From Rhodobacteraceae bacterium Alg238-R152 (GTDB lineage: Bacteria; Pseudomonadota; Alphaproteobacteria; Rhodobacterales; Rhodobacteraceae): a stretch of DNA of 64,000 nt. The stretch spans positions 248,001-312,000 of the forward strand of contig UNRJ01000005.1 of NCBI GenBank assembly GCA_900537125.1. The letters are read 5' to 3'. This document shows positions 35,640-46,121 of this stretch, piece by piece (position 1 is the first letter of the stretch; each line of letters begins with the position of its first letter). Below the pieces are notes generated by a model. It saw nothing but the letters and a program-made list of their open reading frames with translations, did not search any database and was not told where the DNA came from. A program made the translations under genes and the position numbers.

Positions 35640-37702
35640 GTTTTCTTTCCTTCGATCACCCACATCCGGTCCGGAAAGGACCATGGCAATATGAGACCGT
35701 GTTGCATCAATAGCTGACCACGCAGGTGCACCGGACCGTCTTTCAACGGCATCTCGCGGCGCGACAAAGCGCGCGCCTCGTCCCTGTTGATCAGCTCAAT
35801 TTCATATAAGGCATCCGGGTCCAAGCCGGTCAGCCGCAACGGGCGCGGCATAATTTGCGTGCCGGTCGACGCCTTACCAGCAAACACCACAAACCGCTGT
35901 TTGTCTTGGGATAGCTGCTGTTCAGCAATCACGCTAGGATCCGCAGAATCCAGCCGCAAGATTTCCGCCATCTGCCGCCAGTCGCGATTGCTTTTCCACC
36001 AGGCCGTAACCTGCGATAACACCGCCGCCTCGTCTTCTGTGAGCTCGCGCGGGTCCATTTCAAACCCCATGTGCCGCTGCGCCGCCACCCAGGCCCGGAA
36101 GTGGATGTCATGCACCCGCCCCGAGGTATGGCAGTGGCGCGGCCCCACATGGCTGCCGGTGATTGCCAACGGTAACATCAACGCCGCATCATGCTGAATG
36201 CGCAACCGCTCCAGCGCGTCATTGCTGTCGCTCAGCCAAACCCGCTGCGTGTGTTCCAAAATTCCGGCGTCAATGCGTCCCCCACCGGAGGCACAGCTCT
36301 CGATTTCCACCTCTGGGAACTCAGCCCGCAACCGCCCCATAAGCGTGTAGACACCGTCCGCCTGCGTCGCATCTGCGACGGGCAGCAGTCGGTTGTGATC
36401 CCATTTGATGTAGTCAATGTCATACGCGGATAACACGGCGGCGATCTTGCCGTAGAGAAAGTCTCGCACCTCCGAATTGCCGACATCCAGCACCCGCTGT
36501 TGCCGCCCTTCGATCTGATCCACCGGCCCCAAAATCCATTCCGGATGCGCCCGAGCCAAATCGCTGTCCATATTGACCATCTCCGGTTCAAACCAGAGAC
36601 CAAACACCATGCCCAGCGATTTCACGTGCTCAATGATCGGCGTCAGACCTTCGGGCCATTTGCGCGGATCAATGTCCCAATCGCCCAGCGAACGGGTGTC
36701 ATCGTCTCGCTTCCCAAACCAGCCGTCATCCAGAACAAACCGCTCCGCGCCCAGCTTTGCGGCCCGCTTAGCAATGTCTTTCAGAACCGCGACATCATGG
36801 TCAAAATACACCGCTTCCCAACAGTTGTAATGCACCGGCCGCGGCCGCTCCGGATGCGGCCAGGTCACCACGTGATCTCGCAAGTGCCGCTGAAACGCGG
36901 TTGCACAGCCATTCAACCCGCACTCCGAAACAGACAAATACAGTTTGGCCGTTTCAAAGACTTGCCCACTTTTACGAGTACCGGTCGCATGGCCAAACTG
37001 AAGCTGTCGCCGCCCGTCCGGCAATTCCTCGACGTACATCACATGCCCACCAGACCAGCCATAGTGCATGGCGAATACGGTACCAGCGGTGTTTTGCGCC
37101 CCGCGTTCCGGAAAGTAGGCAATGGGCGGATGCTCATGCCCCGAGCGCCCGCCGCGCGCTTCCCGCATATGGATCCCTGCACGCCAAGGGGCGCGTTCAA
37201 TTTGAAACTCGCCAATCCAGCGACCGGAGAAATCCAGAATTTCCTCACCAAACTGCGGACCAGGCATCACCGGCGCGGCCAGATGATGCACTGTGATCTC
37301 CGTTTCAGAGTCCAACGTTGTCTGAGCAGCTATCACGTCGCCTTCTACGACAAATGCAAAGGTAATTGTCAGGCCAAGCGTCTCATCACGACACACAAAC
37401 CGCGTGCCATCCGCCTCAATCAGCGTGAACCGCGGATACAGTGCCTCGCCGTCACGATAAGCCACCAACCCCGCCTGCCCCAGAAAACTCTGCCCCGCTT
37501 CCGGGCACAGCGACACATCCGGCAGCCGATCAATCATCCCGCCAGTCACATCCCGCGCGGTGATCACGCCAATTTCCGCCAGGTCCTGCCCCGTTGGCAA
37601 AGCTCCCCCCCAGTAGAGCGCGCCGGGCACGCCGCCGTCAGAGGCCAGAACCAAGGTCTGACCCGGCGCATCAATGCGCCAGGTTTGCATCTCTTGCGTC
37701 AC
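35636..37702 (-). CDS. GH36 alpha-galactosidase
   Basis: The 688-residue protein is a GH36 alpha-galactosidase. The nucleophile is D435 in YIKWDHNRLL and the acid/base is in WLSDSND (D492/D495). Other landmarks are RFVLDDGWFGKRDDDTRSLG, GLWFEPEMV and RVLDVGNSEV. There is no signal peptide, so melibiose or raffinose-type sugars must first be imported. The start is probably GTG at 37702, overlapping the permease stop (GTGA); an ATG four codons on is an alternative. It shares the operon with a beta-galactosidase, so the locus covers both linkages. Confidence 0.92.
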   Translation of the reverse strand: MTQEMQTWRIDAPGQTLVLASDGGVPGALYWGGALPTGQDLAEIGVITARDVTGGMIDRLPDVSLCPEAGQSFLGQAGLVAYRDGEALYPRFTLIEADGTRFVCRDETLGLTITFAFVVEGDVIAAQTTLDSETEITVHHLAAPVMPGPQFGEEILDFSGRWIGEFQIERAPWRAGIHMREARGGRSGHEHPPIAYFPERGAQNTAGTVFAMHYGWSGGHVMYVEELPDGRRQLQFGHATGTRKSGQVFETAKLYLSVSECGLNGCATAFQRHLRDHVVTWPHPERPRPVHYNCWEAVYFDHDVAVLKDIAKRAAKLGAERFVLDDGWFGKRDDDTRSLGDWDIDPRKWPEGLTPIIEHVKSLGMVFGLWFEPEMVNMDSDLARAHPEWILGPVDQIEGRQQRVLDVGNSEVRDFLYGKIAAVLSAYDIDYIKWDHNRLLPVADATQADGVYTLMGRLRAEFPEVEIESCASGGGRIDAGILEHTQRVWLSDSNDALERLRIQHDAALMLPLAITGSHVGPRHCHTSGRVHDIHFRAWVAAQRHMGFEMDPRELTEDEAAVLSQVTAWWKSNRDWRQMAEILRLDSADPSVIAEQQLSQDKQRFVVFAGKASTGTQIMPRPLRLTGLDPDALYEIELINRDEARALSRREMPLKDGPVHLRGQLLMQHGLILPWSFPDRMWVIEGKKT

Positions 37703-38547
37703 TTCACGGCTCCAAGTGTCAGACCGGCAATGAAATGTTTCTGCATCAAGAAGAACATCGCCACCGGCGGCAAGGCAGCCACAATCGAGCCTGCACTCAT
37801 CAAGTGATAGGCGGCGCGGAACTGCGCGTTAAACGAGGTGATCCCTGCGGTCACCGGCTGGCTCTCAATCCCTTGTGTCAGCACCACCGCCCAGAAATAG
37901 TCGTTCCAGATGAAGGTGAAGATCAACACAGACAACGCCGCCAGTGCAGGTTTCATCAACGGCAGCACCACATACCAAAAAATGCGCCATTCGCTCACAC
38001 CTTCCACCCGCGCCGCTTCGATCAATTCAAACGGCAGCGCCCGGATGAAGTTGCGCATGAACAATGTGCAGAAGCCGGTTTGGAACGCCACATGGAACAG
38101 CACCAAGCCGGTCTTGGTATTGTACAGCCCCAACTCAAGCGTCAGATCTCGCACCGGCACCATCAGGATCTGAAACGGTACAAAGTTGCCCGCCACAAAC
38201 ATGAAGAAGATCCAGAGGTTAGCGCGGAATTTGTAAATCCCCAGCGCAAAGCCTGTCATTGCGCTCAACGCCACCGCCCCGATCACTGTAGGCACCGTGA
38301 TCATGAACGAGTTGAGCAAGTAGCGTGGCATATCGGAGTTGAAAAACACCTGACCATAGTTGGCCGCGCCTTCAAAGCTCGACGGCAAACCCCAGTAATT
38401 ACCCGAGGTGAAATCCGCATCCGGCTTTACGGAGAACAGCGCCACCGCCAGCAAAGGCGCCAGCCAGAAAGCCAAGGCCACCGGAAGCAAGGATTTGTAA
38501 GCGACCTGTGCGGCTTGGGATTGTTTTTCGATCGGTTTCGGAAACAT
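37699..38547 (-). CDS. Carbohydrate ABC transporter permease, MalG type
   Basis: The 282-residue membrane protein has six segments. The EAA loop EAARVEGVSEWRIFWYVV, followed by LPLMKPALA, contacts the ATPase. The N-terminus starts after one base gap from the partner permease. It is the second permease of the sugar importer, with the substrate-binding protein at 39574 and the ATPase at 41769 on the other strand. The likely cargo is a galactoside or galactose-containing oligosaccharide, based only on the operon. Confidence 0.92.
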   Translation of the reverse strand: MFPKPIEKQSQAAQVAYKSLLPVALAFWLAPLLAVALFSVKPDADFTSGNYWGLPSSFEGAANYGQVFFNSDMPRYLLNSFMITVPTVIGAVALSAMTGFALGIYKFRANLWIFFMFVAGNFVPFQILMVPVRDLTLELGLYNTKTGLVLFHVAFQTGFCTLFMRNFIRALPFELIEAARVEGVSEWRIFWYVVLPLMKPALAALSVLIFTFIWNDYFWAVVLTQGIESQPVTAGITSFNAQFRAAYHLMSAGSIVAALPPVAMFFLMQKHFIAGLTLGAVK

Positions 38548-38548
38548 C

Positions 38549-39475
38549 TCAGTGCCCCTTCTCTTCGCGATACATCGACCACAGGAAGTAGGTGATGAAG
38601 CACAACATAATCAGGAACAGCACCACAGCGATGGCCGCGCCATAGCCCATGCGGAAGCCATATTCCGACAAAGCCACTTCGAACATGTAATAGGCCAGCA
38701 CCCGCGAGCTGCCAAACGGGCCGCCCTGCGTCATGATGGAAATCAGGTCAAACGACCGCAATGCGCCGATGATCGTGACCACAAAGGCAATAAACGTCGC
38801 CGGGCGCAGCTGTGGCAGGATGATGTTCCACAACATCGACCAGCCTTTGGCCCCGTCCAACCGACCCGCTTCGATCTGCTCTGGGTCCACCGCATTGAGA
38901 CCGGTGAGATAGAGGATCATGCAATAGGCGGTCTGCGGCCAAAGCCCCGCCGCCACGATGCCATAGGTGACCAGATGTTCATTGCCCAAGACGTTGATCG
39001 GCCCCATGCCAACCCACCCCAGCATCGTGTTCAGCAACCCAAAGTTTGGGTCATAGAACCAGGTAAACACCAGACCAACTACCACTTGGGAGATCACAAA
39101 CGGAAAGAAAAACAGCGACTTGTAGAGGCGAATGCCACGCACGGTCTGGTTCAAGAACAACGCGATAAACAATCCGGCGGGAATGGCTAGCAGGTAAAGA
39201 AACAGCCACATGACGTTGTTTTTCAACGAGGTGAAAAAGGCGTCTCGATCCACATACTCCCAGTAAAGATCTTCGTAGTTGCGCATCCCCACATAGGTCT
39301 TTTCGCCCAACCCATCCCATTCGTAAAGTGAGAGATTGAAAGACTGAAACACCGGCGCGATCACGTAGACCGCAAAGAACAGGATGCCAGGCGCCAGAAA
39401 CAGCCAAGGCGCAATGCGCTGTTGGTTACGATGGAACCAGCTTTCGGTGTCAGGGATGTCTGAGGAAACGGTCAT
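38549..39475 (-). CDS. Carbohydrate ABC transporter permease, MalF type
   Basis: The 308-residue membrane protein has a leading cytoplasmic stretch then six segments, with APWLFLAPGILFFAVYVI as the first. The EAA loop reads EQIEAGRLDGAKGWSMLW then NIILPQLRPATF. It pairs with the MalG-type permease, separated by one base. It lies 98 bases downstream of the binding-protein gene, across a stem-loop that may lower its expression relative to the binding protein. Confidence 0.92.
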   Translation of the reverse strand: MTVSSDIPDTESWFHRNQQRIAPWLFLAPGILFFAVYVIAPVFQSFNLSLYEWDGLGEKTYVGMRNYEDLYWEYVDRDAFFTSLKNNVMWLFLYLLAIPAGLFIALFLNQTVRGIRLYKSLFFFPFVISQVVVGLVFTWFYDPNFGLLNTMLGWVGMGPINVLGNEHLVTYGIVAAGLWPQTAYCMILYLTGLNAVDPEQIEAGRLDGAKGWSMLWNIILPQLRPATFIAFVVTIIGALRSFDLISIMTQGGPFGSSRVLAYYMFEVALSEYGFRMGYGAAIAVVLFLIMLCFITYFLWSMYREEKGH

Positions 39476-39498
39476 AATTGAACCTGATAATTGAGGGT

Positions 39499-39526
39499 GG
39501 AAAGGCGGAGGATCCCCCCGCCTTCC
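39499..39526 (-). other. Stem-loop between binding-protein and permease genes
   Basis: GGAAAGGCGG (39499-39508) can pair with CCGCCTTCC (39518-39526) with one bulged base. Such a 3' stem-loop after the binding-protein gene typically protects its mRNA, giving more binding protein than permease. No U-tract follows. Confidence 0.6.
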
Positions 39527-39573
39527 CCGAAAGATGAAATGTCAGGACACAAAGGCGCCCCAACACAGGCTCA

Positions 39574-40830
39574 TCACTTGTAGATGCGGCCGCGGGCTCG
39601 CTCCAGCTTCGCAAGGATCTTGTCCATCTGGTCTGGCTTGACCATGAACTCCTGGAAACCTTCCATGGACACTTTTGCCATTTCTGCCGGTGCATCGCGA
39701 TCCCAGAACTGGGCCACGCCACCGGTGGAGTTATTGGACAGCATCTCAAAGCCCATCTGCAGGAACTTATCATCATCCACGGAGGACGCAGCGTTTACAG
39801 GCAGCTGGCCCAGGTTTTTGCCGTTGTTGATGATGGTCTGCTCTGCGGGCGACGTGGCGAAACGCAGGAATTCACGTGCGGCTTCCTTGTTTTTCGCATT
39901 GGCAGGGATGTGGAAGGTGTCGGTTGGCGCATCTTCAGACAGCGCAACTTCGGGGTTGATGACCGGGAACTGGTAGAAGTCCAACTGATCGTCGGTCAGA
40001 CCAGCTTCGCGCAGCGGTGCCACCGCGAAGTTACCCATCAAGTAGGACGCCGCTTCACCGTTCACCATAAACGGCAGCGCCTCCTGCCAGCTGTAGGTCT
40101 GGTGGTCAGCAATAAAGCCGCCCATGTCGATCAGCTCTTTCCAGTTCATGAACGTCTGCTTCACGCGGTCGTCTTCCCAAGACACGTTGCCTGCGGCCAG
40201 ATCCATGTGGAAGTCAAACCCGTTGGTGCGCATATTCAGGTAGTCAAACCAGCCGCCAGCGGTCCACAGGTACTTGGTGCCAATGGTGTAGCACGCACGG
40301 CCAGAGGCAACGATCTTGCCACAGTTGGCTTTCTCTTCTGCCCAGTTGGTTGGCTCCGACAGTCCCAGCTCGGCGAAGATATCTTTGCGGTAGTACACGC
40401 CCCACTGGTAGTAGGTGTAGGCCACGCCCCACTGCTTGTCGTCGATGGTCAGCGCGCCTTTGGTCGAGGCCAGGCCTTCGGCAATCTCTGGCTCGGCATA
40501 GAGGTCAGACACATCCTCAAACAGGCCGGCTTCCACATAAGGACGCATGCGGTTTGCGGCGTACCAGGTCGCCACGTCCGGCGCATTTGCGGTCAGGAAG
40601 TTGCGGATCTGGGTTTTATAAGCTTCACGGTCGATCACCGTGGTCTCAACATTCAAACCAGGATGCTCCGCTTTAAAGCGGTCGATCATCGCTTCCATCG
40701 TTGCGCGTGGCGCTGGGTTGGATGTGTCCAGGAAAATATTGAGGTCGCCAGTCAGCTCCGCAGATGCTGGCACAGCAAAAGCAGAGGCAACCGCAACGGC
40801 GGCGGCGGTGGTTTTCATTTTGGAAAGCAT
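39574..40830 (-). CDS. Extracellular sugar-binding protein (ABC transporter)
   Basis: The 418-residue protein starts at ATG 40830, with GGAGGA five bases upstream. A signal peptide is clear (MKTTAAAVAVASAFAVPASA, cleaved before ELTGDLNIFLDT). It belongs to solute-binding family 1 (MalE-like), with YYQWGVYYRKDIFAELG and a late AREFLRFATSPAEQ. It should bind the galactoside in the periplasm and deliver it to the two permeases. It is the first gene of the minus-strand operon and directly follows the IclR operator region. Confidence 0.92.
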   Translation of the reverse strand: MLSKMKTTAAAVAVASAFAVPASAELTGDLNIFLDTSNPAPRATMEAMIDRFKAEHPGLNVETTVIDREAYKTQIRNFLTANAPDVATWYAANRMRPYVEAGLFEDVSDLYAEPEIAEGLASTKGALTIDDKQWGVAYTYYQWGVYYRKDIFAELGLSEPTNWAEEKANCGKIVASGRACYTIGTKYLWTAGGWFDYLNMRTNGFDFHMDLAAGNVSWEDDRVKQTFMNWKELIDMGGFIADHQTYSWQEALPFMVNGEAASYLMGNFAVAPLREAGLTDDQLDFYQFPVINPEVALSEDAPTDTFHIPANAKNKEAAREFLRFATSPAEQTIINNGKNLGQLPVNAASSVDDDKFLQMGFEMLSNNSTGGVAQFWDRDAPAEMAKVSMEGFQEFMVKPDQMDKILAKLERARGRIYK

Positions 40831-40866
40831 TTGTTCCTCCCTGTCTCCAAAATTATGCAATTTCGT

Positions 40867-40883
40867 GTTTCATTATTTGAAAC
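40867..40883. promoter_or_regulatory. IclR operator candidate
   Basis: GTTTCA, five bases, TGAAAC: a perfect palindrome in the divergent region between the binding-protein gene and the iclR gene. It lies just downstream of the candidate promoter of the minus-strand operon. IclR-family operators often have TTTCA/TGAAA-type arms, so control of both directions by the neighbouring IclR protein is likely. Confidence 0.65.
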
Positions 40884-40902
40884 CATGTTTTACATATTGA
40901 AA

Positions 40903-40931
40903 TCTACACACAGAGTCGATTAGGTTGTCAA
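40903..40931 (-). promoter_or_regulatory. Candidate promoter of the galactoside operon
   Basis: On the minus strand, TTGACA (40931-40926) and TGTAGA (40908-40903) are 17 bases apart. The start point would fall about 15-20 bases before the GTTTCA-N5-TGAAAC palindrome. The -10 match is weak. Confidence 0.45.
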
Positions 40932-40977
40932 CAGATTCCTAACGGCTAATGGGATCTATGGAGGAGACAAAAACCAC

Positions 40978-41772
40978 ATGTCTGGTGACGGAACAGTTGG
41001 CAAAGCCCTTGATGTGCTTGAACAAGTTGCTGCTTTTGAGCGGCCGGTGCGCTTTGGCGAATTGCAGGAAAAAAGTCCCTACCCCAAGGCGACACTGTAC
41101 CGATTCCTACAAACCCTGACCAACCAAGGCATGTTGTCTTACGAACCCGAGCGTCAGACCTATGCCATGGGAATGCGACTGGTTCGCTTGGCCCATGCGG
41201 CCTGGACCACAAGCTCTCTGGCGCCTATTGCACGCCCTTACTTGGATCAGCTGTCTGCTGAAACCGGCGAGACAGTGCACCTTGCACAACTCGACGCGTC
41301 ACAGGTTCTCTATGTGGATAAGCGCAACGCCGCCAAGCCGGTCGAAATGTACTCTCAGGCTGGCAAAGTTGGCCCCGCCTATTGCACAGGCGTTGGCAAA
41401 GCCATGCTCGCTTTTGTTGAAGGCGAGGCTCTCGAGCGGGCCATTGCCCAGCAGAGTTTTCATCGATTCACCCCCACAACTTTGGCTGACCCTGAAAGCC
41501 TGCGCGCAGAACTGTCAGCGATTCGGGCACGTGGATACGGGCTTGACCGCGAAGAGCACGAGCCGGGCATTGTCTGTATTGCGGTGCCAATCCTGACCAA
41601 TGGGAATCGTATGCTCGGCGCTCTCTCCGTGACCGGCCCAACCAGCCGCACATCCCTAGACCAACTCGAAACCCTTGCCCCTCGCATTTTGGAAACCGCA
41701 AAACGCATTGGCGAGGAGGCGGAAGCCTGGCGCTTCCCGGAAACGCGACAACAAAAGGTAGAAACGACATGA
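40978..41772 (+). CDS. IclR family transcriptional regulator
   Basis: The 264-residue protein has the N-terminal winged helix (KSPYPKATLYRFLQTLTNQG) and the C-terminal IclR effector domain, with GETVHLAQLDASQVLYVDKR and YCTGVGKAMLAF. GYGLDREEHEPGIVCIAVPI is the family's conserved end. It is divergent from the galactoside operon and overlaps the transporter ATPase gene by four bases, so it probably regulates both arms. The effector would be an intermediate of galactose catabolism. Confidence 0.92.
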   Translation: MSGDGTVGKALDVLEQVAAFERPVRFGELQEKSPYPKATLYRFLQTLTNQGMLSYEPERQTYAMGMRLVRLAHAAWTTSSLAPIARPYLDQLSAETGETVHLAQLDASQVLYVDKRNAAKPVEMYSQAGKVGPAYCTGVGKAMLAFVEGEALERAIAQQSFHRFTPTTLADPESLRAELSAIRARGYGLDREEHEPGIVCIAVPILTNGNRMLGALSVTGPTSRTSLDQLETLAPRILETAKRIGEEAEAWRFPETRQQKVETT

Positions 41773-42827
41773 CGGGTGTAACCCTTCAAGGTGCCATCAA
41801 GAAATACGGCGAAACACAGGTCATTCATGGCATTGATCTGGAGATTGAGGACGGCGAGTTCTGTGTGTTTGTCGGCCCCTCAGGCTGCGGTAAATCCACC
41901 CTTTTGCGCATGATTGCTGGCCTTGAAGAGACCACCGACGGTCACATCAATATCGGCCAACGCGATGTGACTCACATGGACCCCGCCAAACGCGGCGTGG
42001 CGATGGTGTTCCAGACCTACGCGCTTTATCCACACATGACCGTGGCAGAAAACATGGGTTTTGGCCTGCGCATGAATGGCCATCCCAAAGCAGAGATCGC
42101 GGAAAAGGTGCAAAAAGCCTCGTCGATCCTGAAGCTGGACCCGTACCTCAAACGCAAACCCAAAGCGCTATCTGGTGGCCAACGCCAGCGCGTCGCGATT
42201 GGCCGTGCGATTGTGCGTGGGCCGGAAGTGTTCCTGTTTGACGAACCCCTGTCCAACCTCGATGCCGAGCTGCGCGTTGACATGCGGGTCGAAATTGCCC
42301 GCCTGCACCAGGAAATTGGCGCCACAATGATCTACGTGACCCACGATCAGGTGGAAGCCATGACCATGGCTGACAAGATTGTGGTGCTGCGCGATGGTCG
42401 GATTGAACAGGTTGGCGCGCCGCTGGAGCTGTATCGCAATCCGGACAACCGATTTGTGGCCGGATTCATCGGCTCGCCCGCAATGAACTTCCTCGAATGT
42501 GACGTGGTCGACGGCAAACTGGTGCACCCGATCTTTTCTGCTCCTCAAGACTGCCCGATTGCCCTGCCCTCTGATCTGGCCAGGGTCACTGTTGGTGCCC
42601 GCCCCGAACACATCGAACTTGACCAAGACGGCGACCAACTATCCATCGACCTCACTGAGGCACTTGGTGGCGTGTCTTACTGCTACCTCGCCGCACCAGA
42701 CGGCACCCGCCTCATTGTCGAGGAACGTGGTGACACTCGCAGTGCAGAAGGCGAATCCGTGGGCCTCTCTATCGCAACAGAACGCCTCTACCTGTTTGAT
42801 CCTGACACCGGACTGCGTTTGCGCTGA
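41769..42827 (+). CDS. ABC transporter ATP-binding protein (UgpC/MsmK type)
   Basis: The 352-residue protein is the ATPase of a sugar importer: Walker A GPSGCGKST, signature LSGGQRQRVAIGRAI, Walker B LFDEPLSNLDAE and the H-loop VTHDQVEAMTMAD, with a C-terminal TOBE-type domain. It is separated from its permeases, sitting behind iclR on the other strand. Assignment to the galactoside transporter rests on proximity. Such ATPases can serve several sugar importers. Confidence 0.9.
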   Translation: MTGVTLQGAIKKYGETQVIHGIDLEIEDGEFCVFVGPSGCGKSTLLRMIAGLEETTDGHINIGQRDVTHMDPAKRGVAMVFQTYALYPHMTVAENMGFGLRMNGHPKAEIAEKVQKASSILKLDPYLKRKPKALSGGQRQRVAIGRAIVRGPEVFLFDEPLSNLDAELRVDMRVEIARLHQEIGATMIYVTHDQVEAMTMADKIVVLRDGRIEQVGAPLELYRNPDNRFVAGFIGSPAMNFLECDVVDGKLVHPIFSAPQDCPIALPSDLARVTVGARPEHIELDQDGDQLSIDLTEALGGVSYCYLAAPDGTRLIVEERGDTRSAEGESVGLSIATERLYLFDPDTGLRLR

Positions 42828-42857
42828 TCCATCCACCACTCACGAAGGGCCAAACAC

Positions 42858-42894
42858 AAAACGCCCAACGGGAGATCCGTTGGGCGTTTTTGTT
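42858..42894 (+). terminator. Terminator after the transporter ATPase gene
   Basis: AAACGCCCAACGG pairs with CCGTTGGGCGTTT around a short loop and runs into TTTTTG. It is a very strong intrinsic terminator. Confidence 0.9.
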
Positions 42895-42916
42895 TGCAGC
42901 CAAACCGTCGATGACG

Positions 42917-43270
42917 TTAGTCCTCAATCACCCAGTCATCGGCAAAGGCCAGTTCGCCAATCGCCAACCAGGACATCCTCACCCGCGCCACACGGCTATC
43001 GCCCCAGGTGCGAAACACCAAATGAAAGCCAAGGTTGGTCACCTCTTCGGCCACCACTTCGGCGCGAATGTTGGCTTGCGCGTCCATGTCCCAGAGGGAC
43101 AGGCTCACTTGCACCGACGGTGGCACCCGATACTTGCTGGAAAACTTGATGAGTTTGCGCCGCTCACGTGTCCCGTTGCCGGTCCACATCTCGCCATCTA
43201 CTTCAAAGTCAGAAAACAGGGCCTCATCACCCTGATCAATTCCAACGTAGTTATTTCGTATGCGTTTCAT
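42917..43270 (-). CDS. H-type lectin domain protein
   Basis: From ATG at 43270 the protein is 117 residues. It matches the H-type lectin domain (PF09458): WTGNGTRERRKLIKFSS, PPSVQVSLSLWDMDAQANIR and FRTWGDSRVARVRMSWLAIG. H-type lectins bind N-acetylgalactosamine in invertebrates. No signal peptide is present. It lies just beyond the terminator of the atpHAGDC operon on the same strand. A TTG 12 codons upstream is an alternative start without a clear ribosome site. Its role in bacteria is unclear. Confidence 0.75.
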   Translation of the reverse strand: MKRIRNNYVGIDQGDEALFSDFEVDGEMWTGNGTRERRKLIKFSSKYRVPPSVQVSLSLWDMDAQANIRAEVVAEEVTNLGFHLVFRTWGDSRVARVRMSWLAIGELAFADDWVIED

Positions 43271-43328
43271 CACGGCCAATCTGTAAGGCAAATGTGCCTC
43301 TTTCAAGGCCTTTTTGTCCTAGAATTGC

Positions 43329-43360
43329 AAAAGGCCCCGCCTGTGTCGGCGGGGCCTCTT
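43329..43360 (-). terminator. Terminator of the atpHAGDC operon
   Basis: GGCCCCGCC and GGCGGGGCC form a perfect 9-bp stem with a six-base loop, followed on the minus strand by TTTT. It lies just after atpC. Confidence 0.85.
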
Positions 43361-43382
43361 TATCTTGAGATCCGTGTGGGGA

Positions 43383-43778
43383 TCAGACCATGTCGTGCAT
43401 CAAGTGCTCAAGGTCAGACACGAATTTCTCGGCCCCATCCTTGTGCTCTTCGCCTGCGTCCGCAGCAGCTTTGCGGGCGTCAGCGATGACGTCCTCCAGA
43501 TCAGCTTTGGTCACGTCTTCGCCTTTATGCGCATGCTCTGCGATCACCGAGATCGATTCTGCTGAGACTTCCGCGAAACCGCGAGTCACAACAAAGTCTT
43601 TCTCACCATCCGCCGTCTGAACCCGTACAACGCCAGGGCGCAGCGAGGTCAGCAGAGGCGCATGGCCCGGCATGGCGGTCAAGTCGCCATCAGCACCAGG
43701 GATCTGCACGGAGGTTGCCTCAAGCGAAGCAAGGCTCCGCTCAGGACTAACCAGATCAAATTGCATCACGTTTGCCAT
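43383..43778 (-). CDS. atpC: F1 ATP synthase subunit epsilon
   Basis: The 131-residue protein starts MANVMQFDLVSPERSLAS, with the beta-sandwich domain motif PGADGDLTAMPGHAPLLTSL. The C-terminal helical part is short and acidic. Epsilon joins gamma to the c-ring and regulates ATP hydrolysis. It is the last gene of the operon, 11 bases after atpD, and followed by a strong terminator. Confidence 0.95.
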   Translation of the reverse strand: MANVMQFDLVSPERSLASLEATSVQIPGADGDLTAMPGHAPLLTSLRPGVVRVQTADGEKDFVVTRGFAEVSAESISVIAEHAHKGEDVTKADLEDVIADARKAAADAGEEHKDGAEKFVSDLEHLMHDMV

Positions 43779-43789
43779 TATGGGCCTCC

Positions 43790-46107
<2,318 letters not shown>

Positions 46108-46121
46108 CTGTGAGACCTTTC

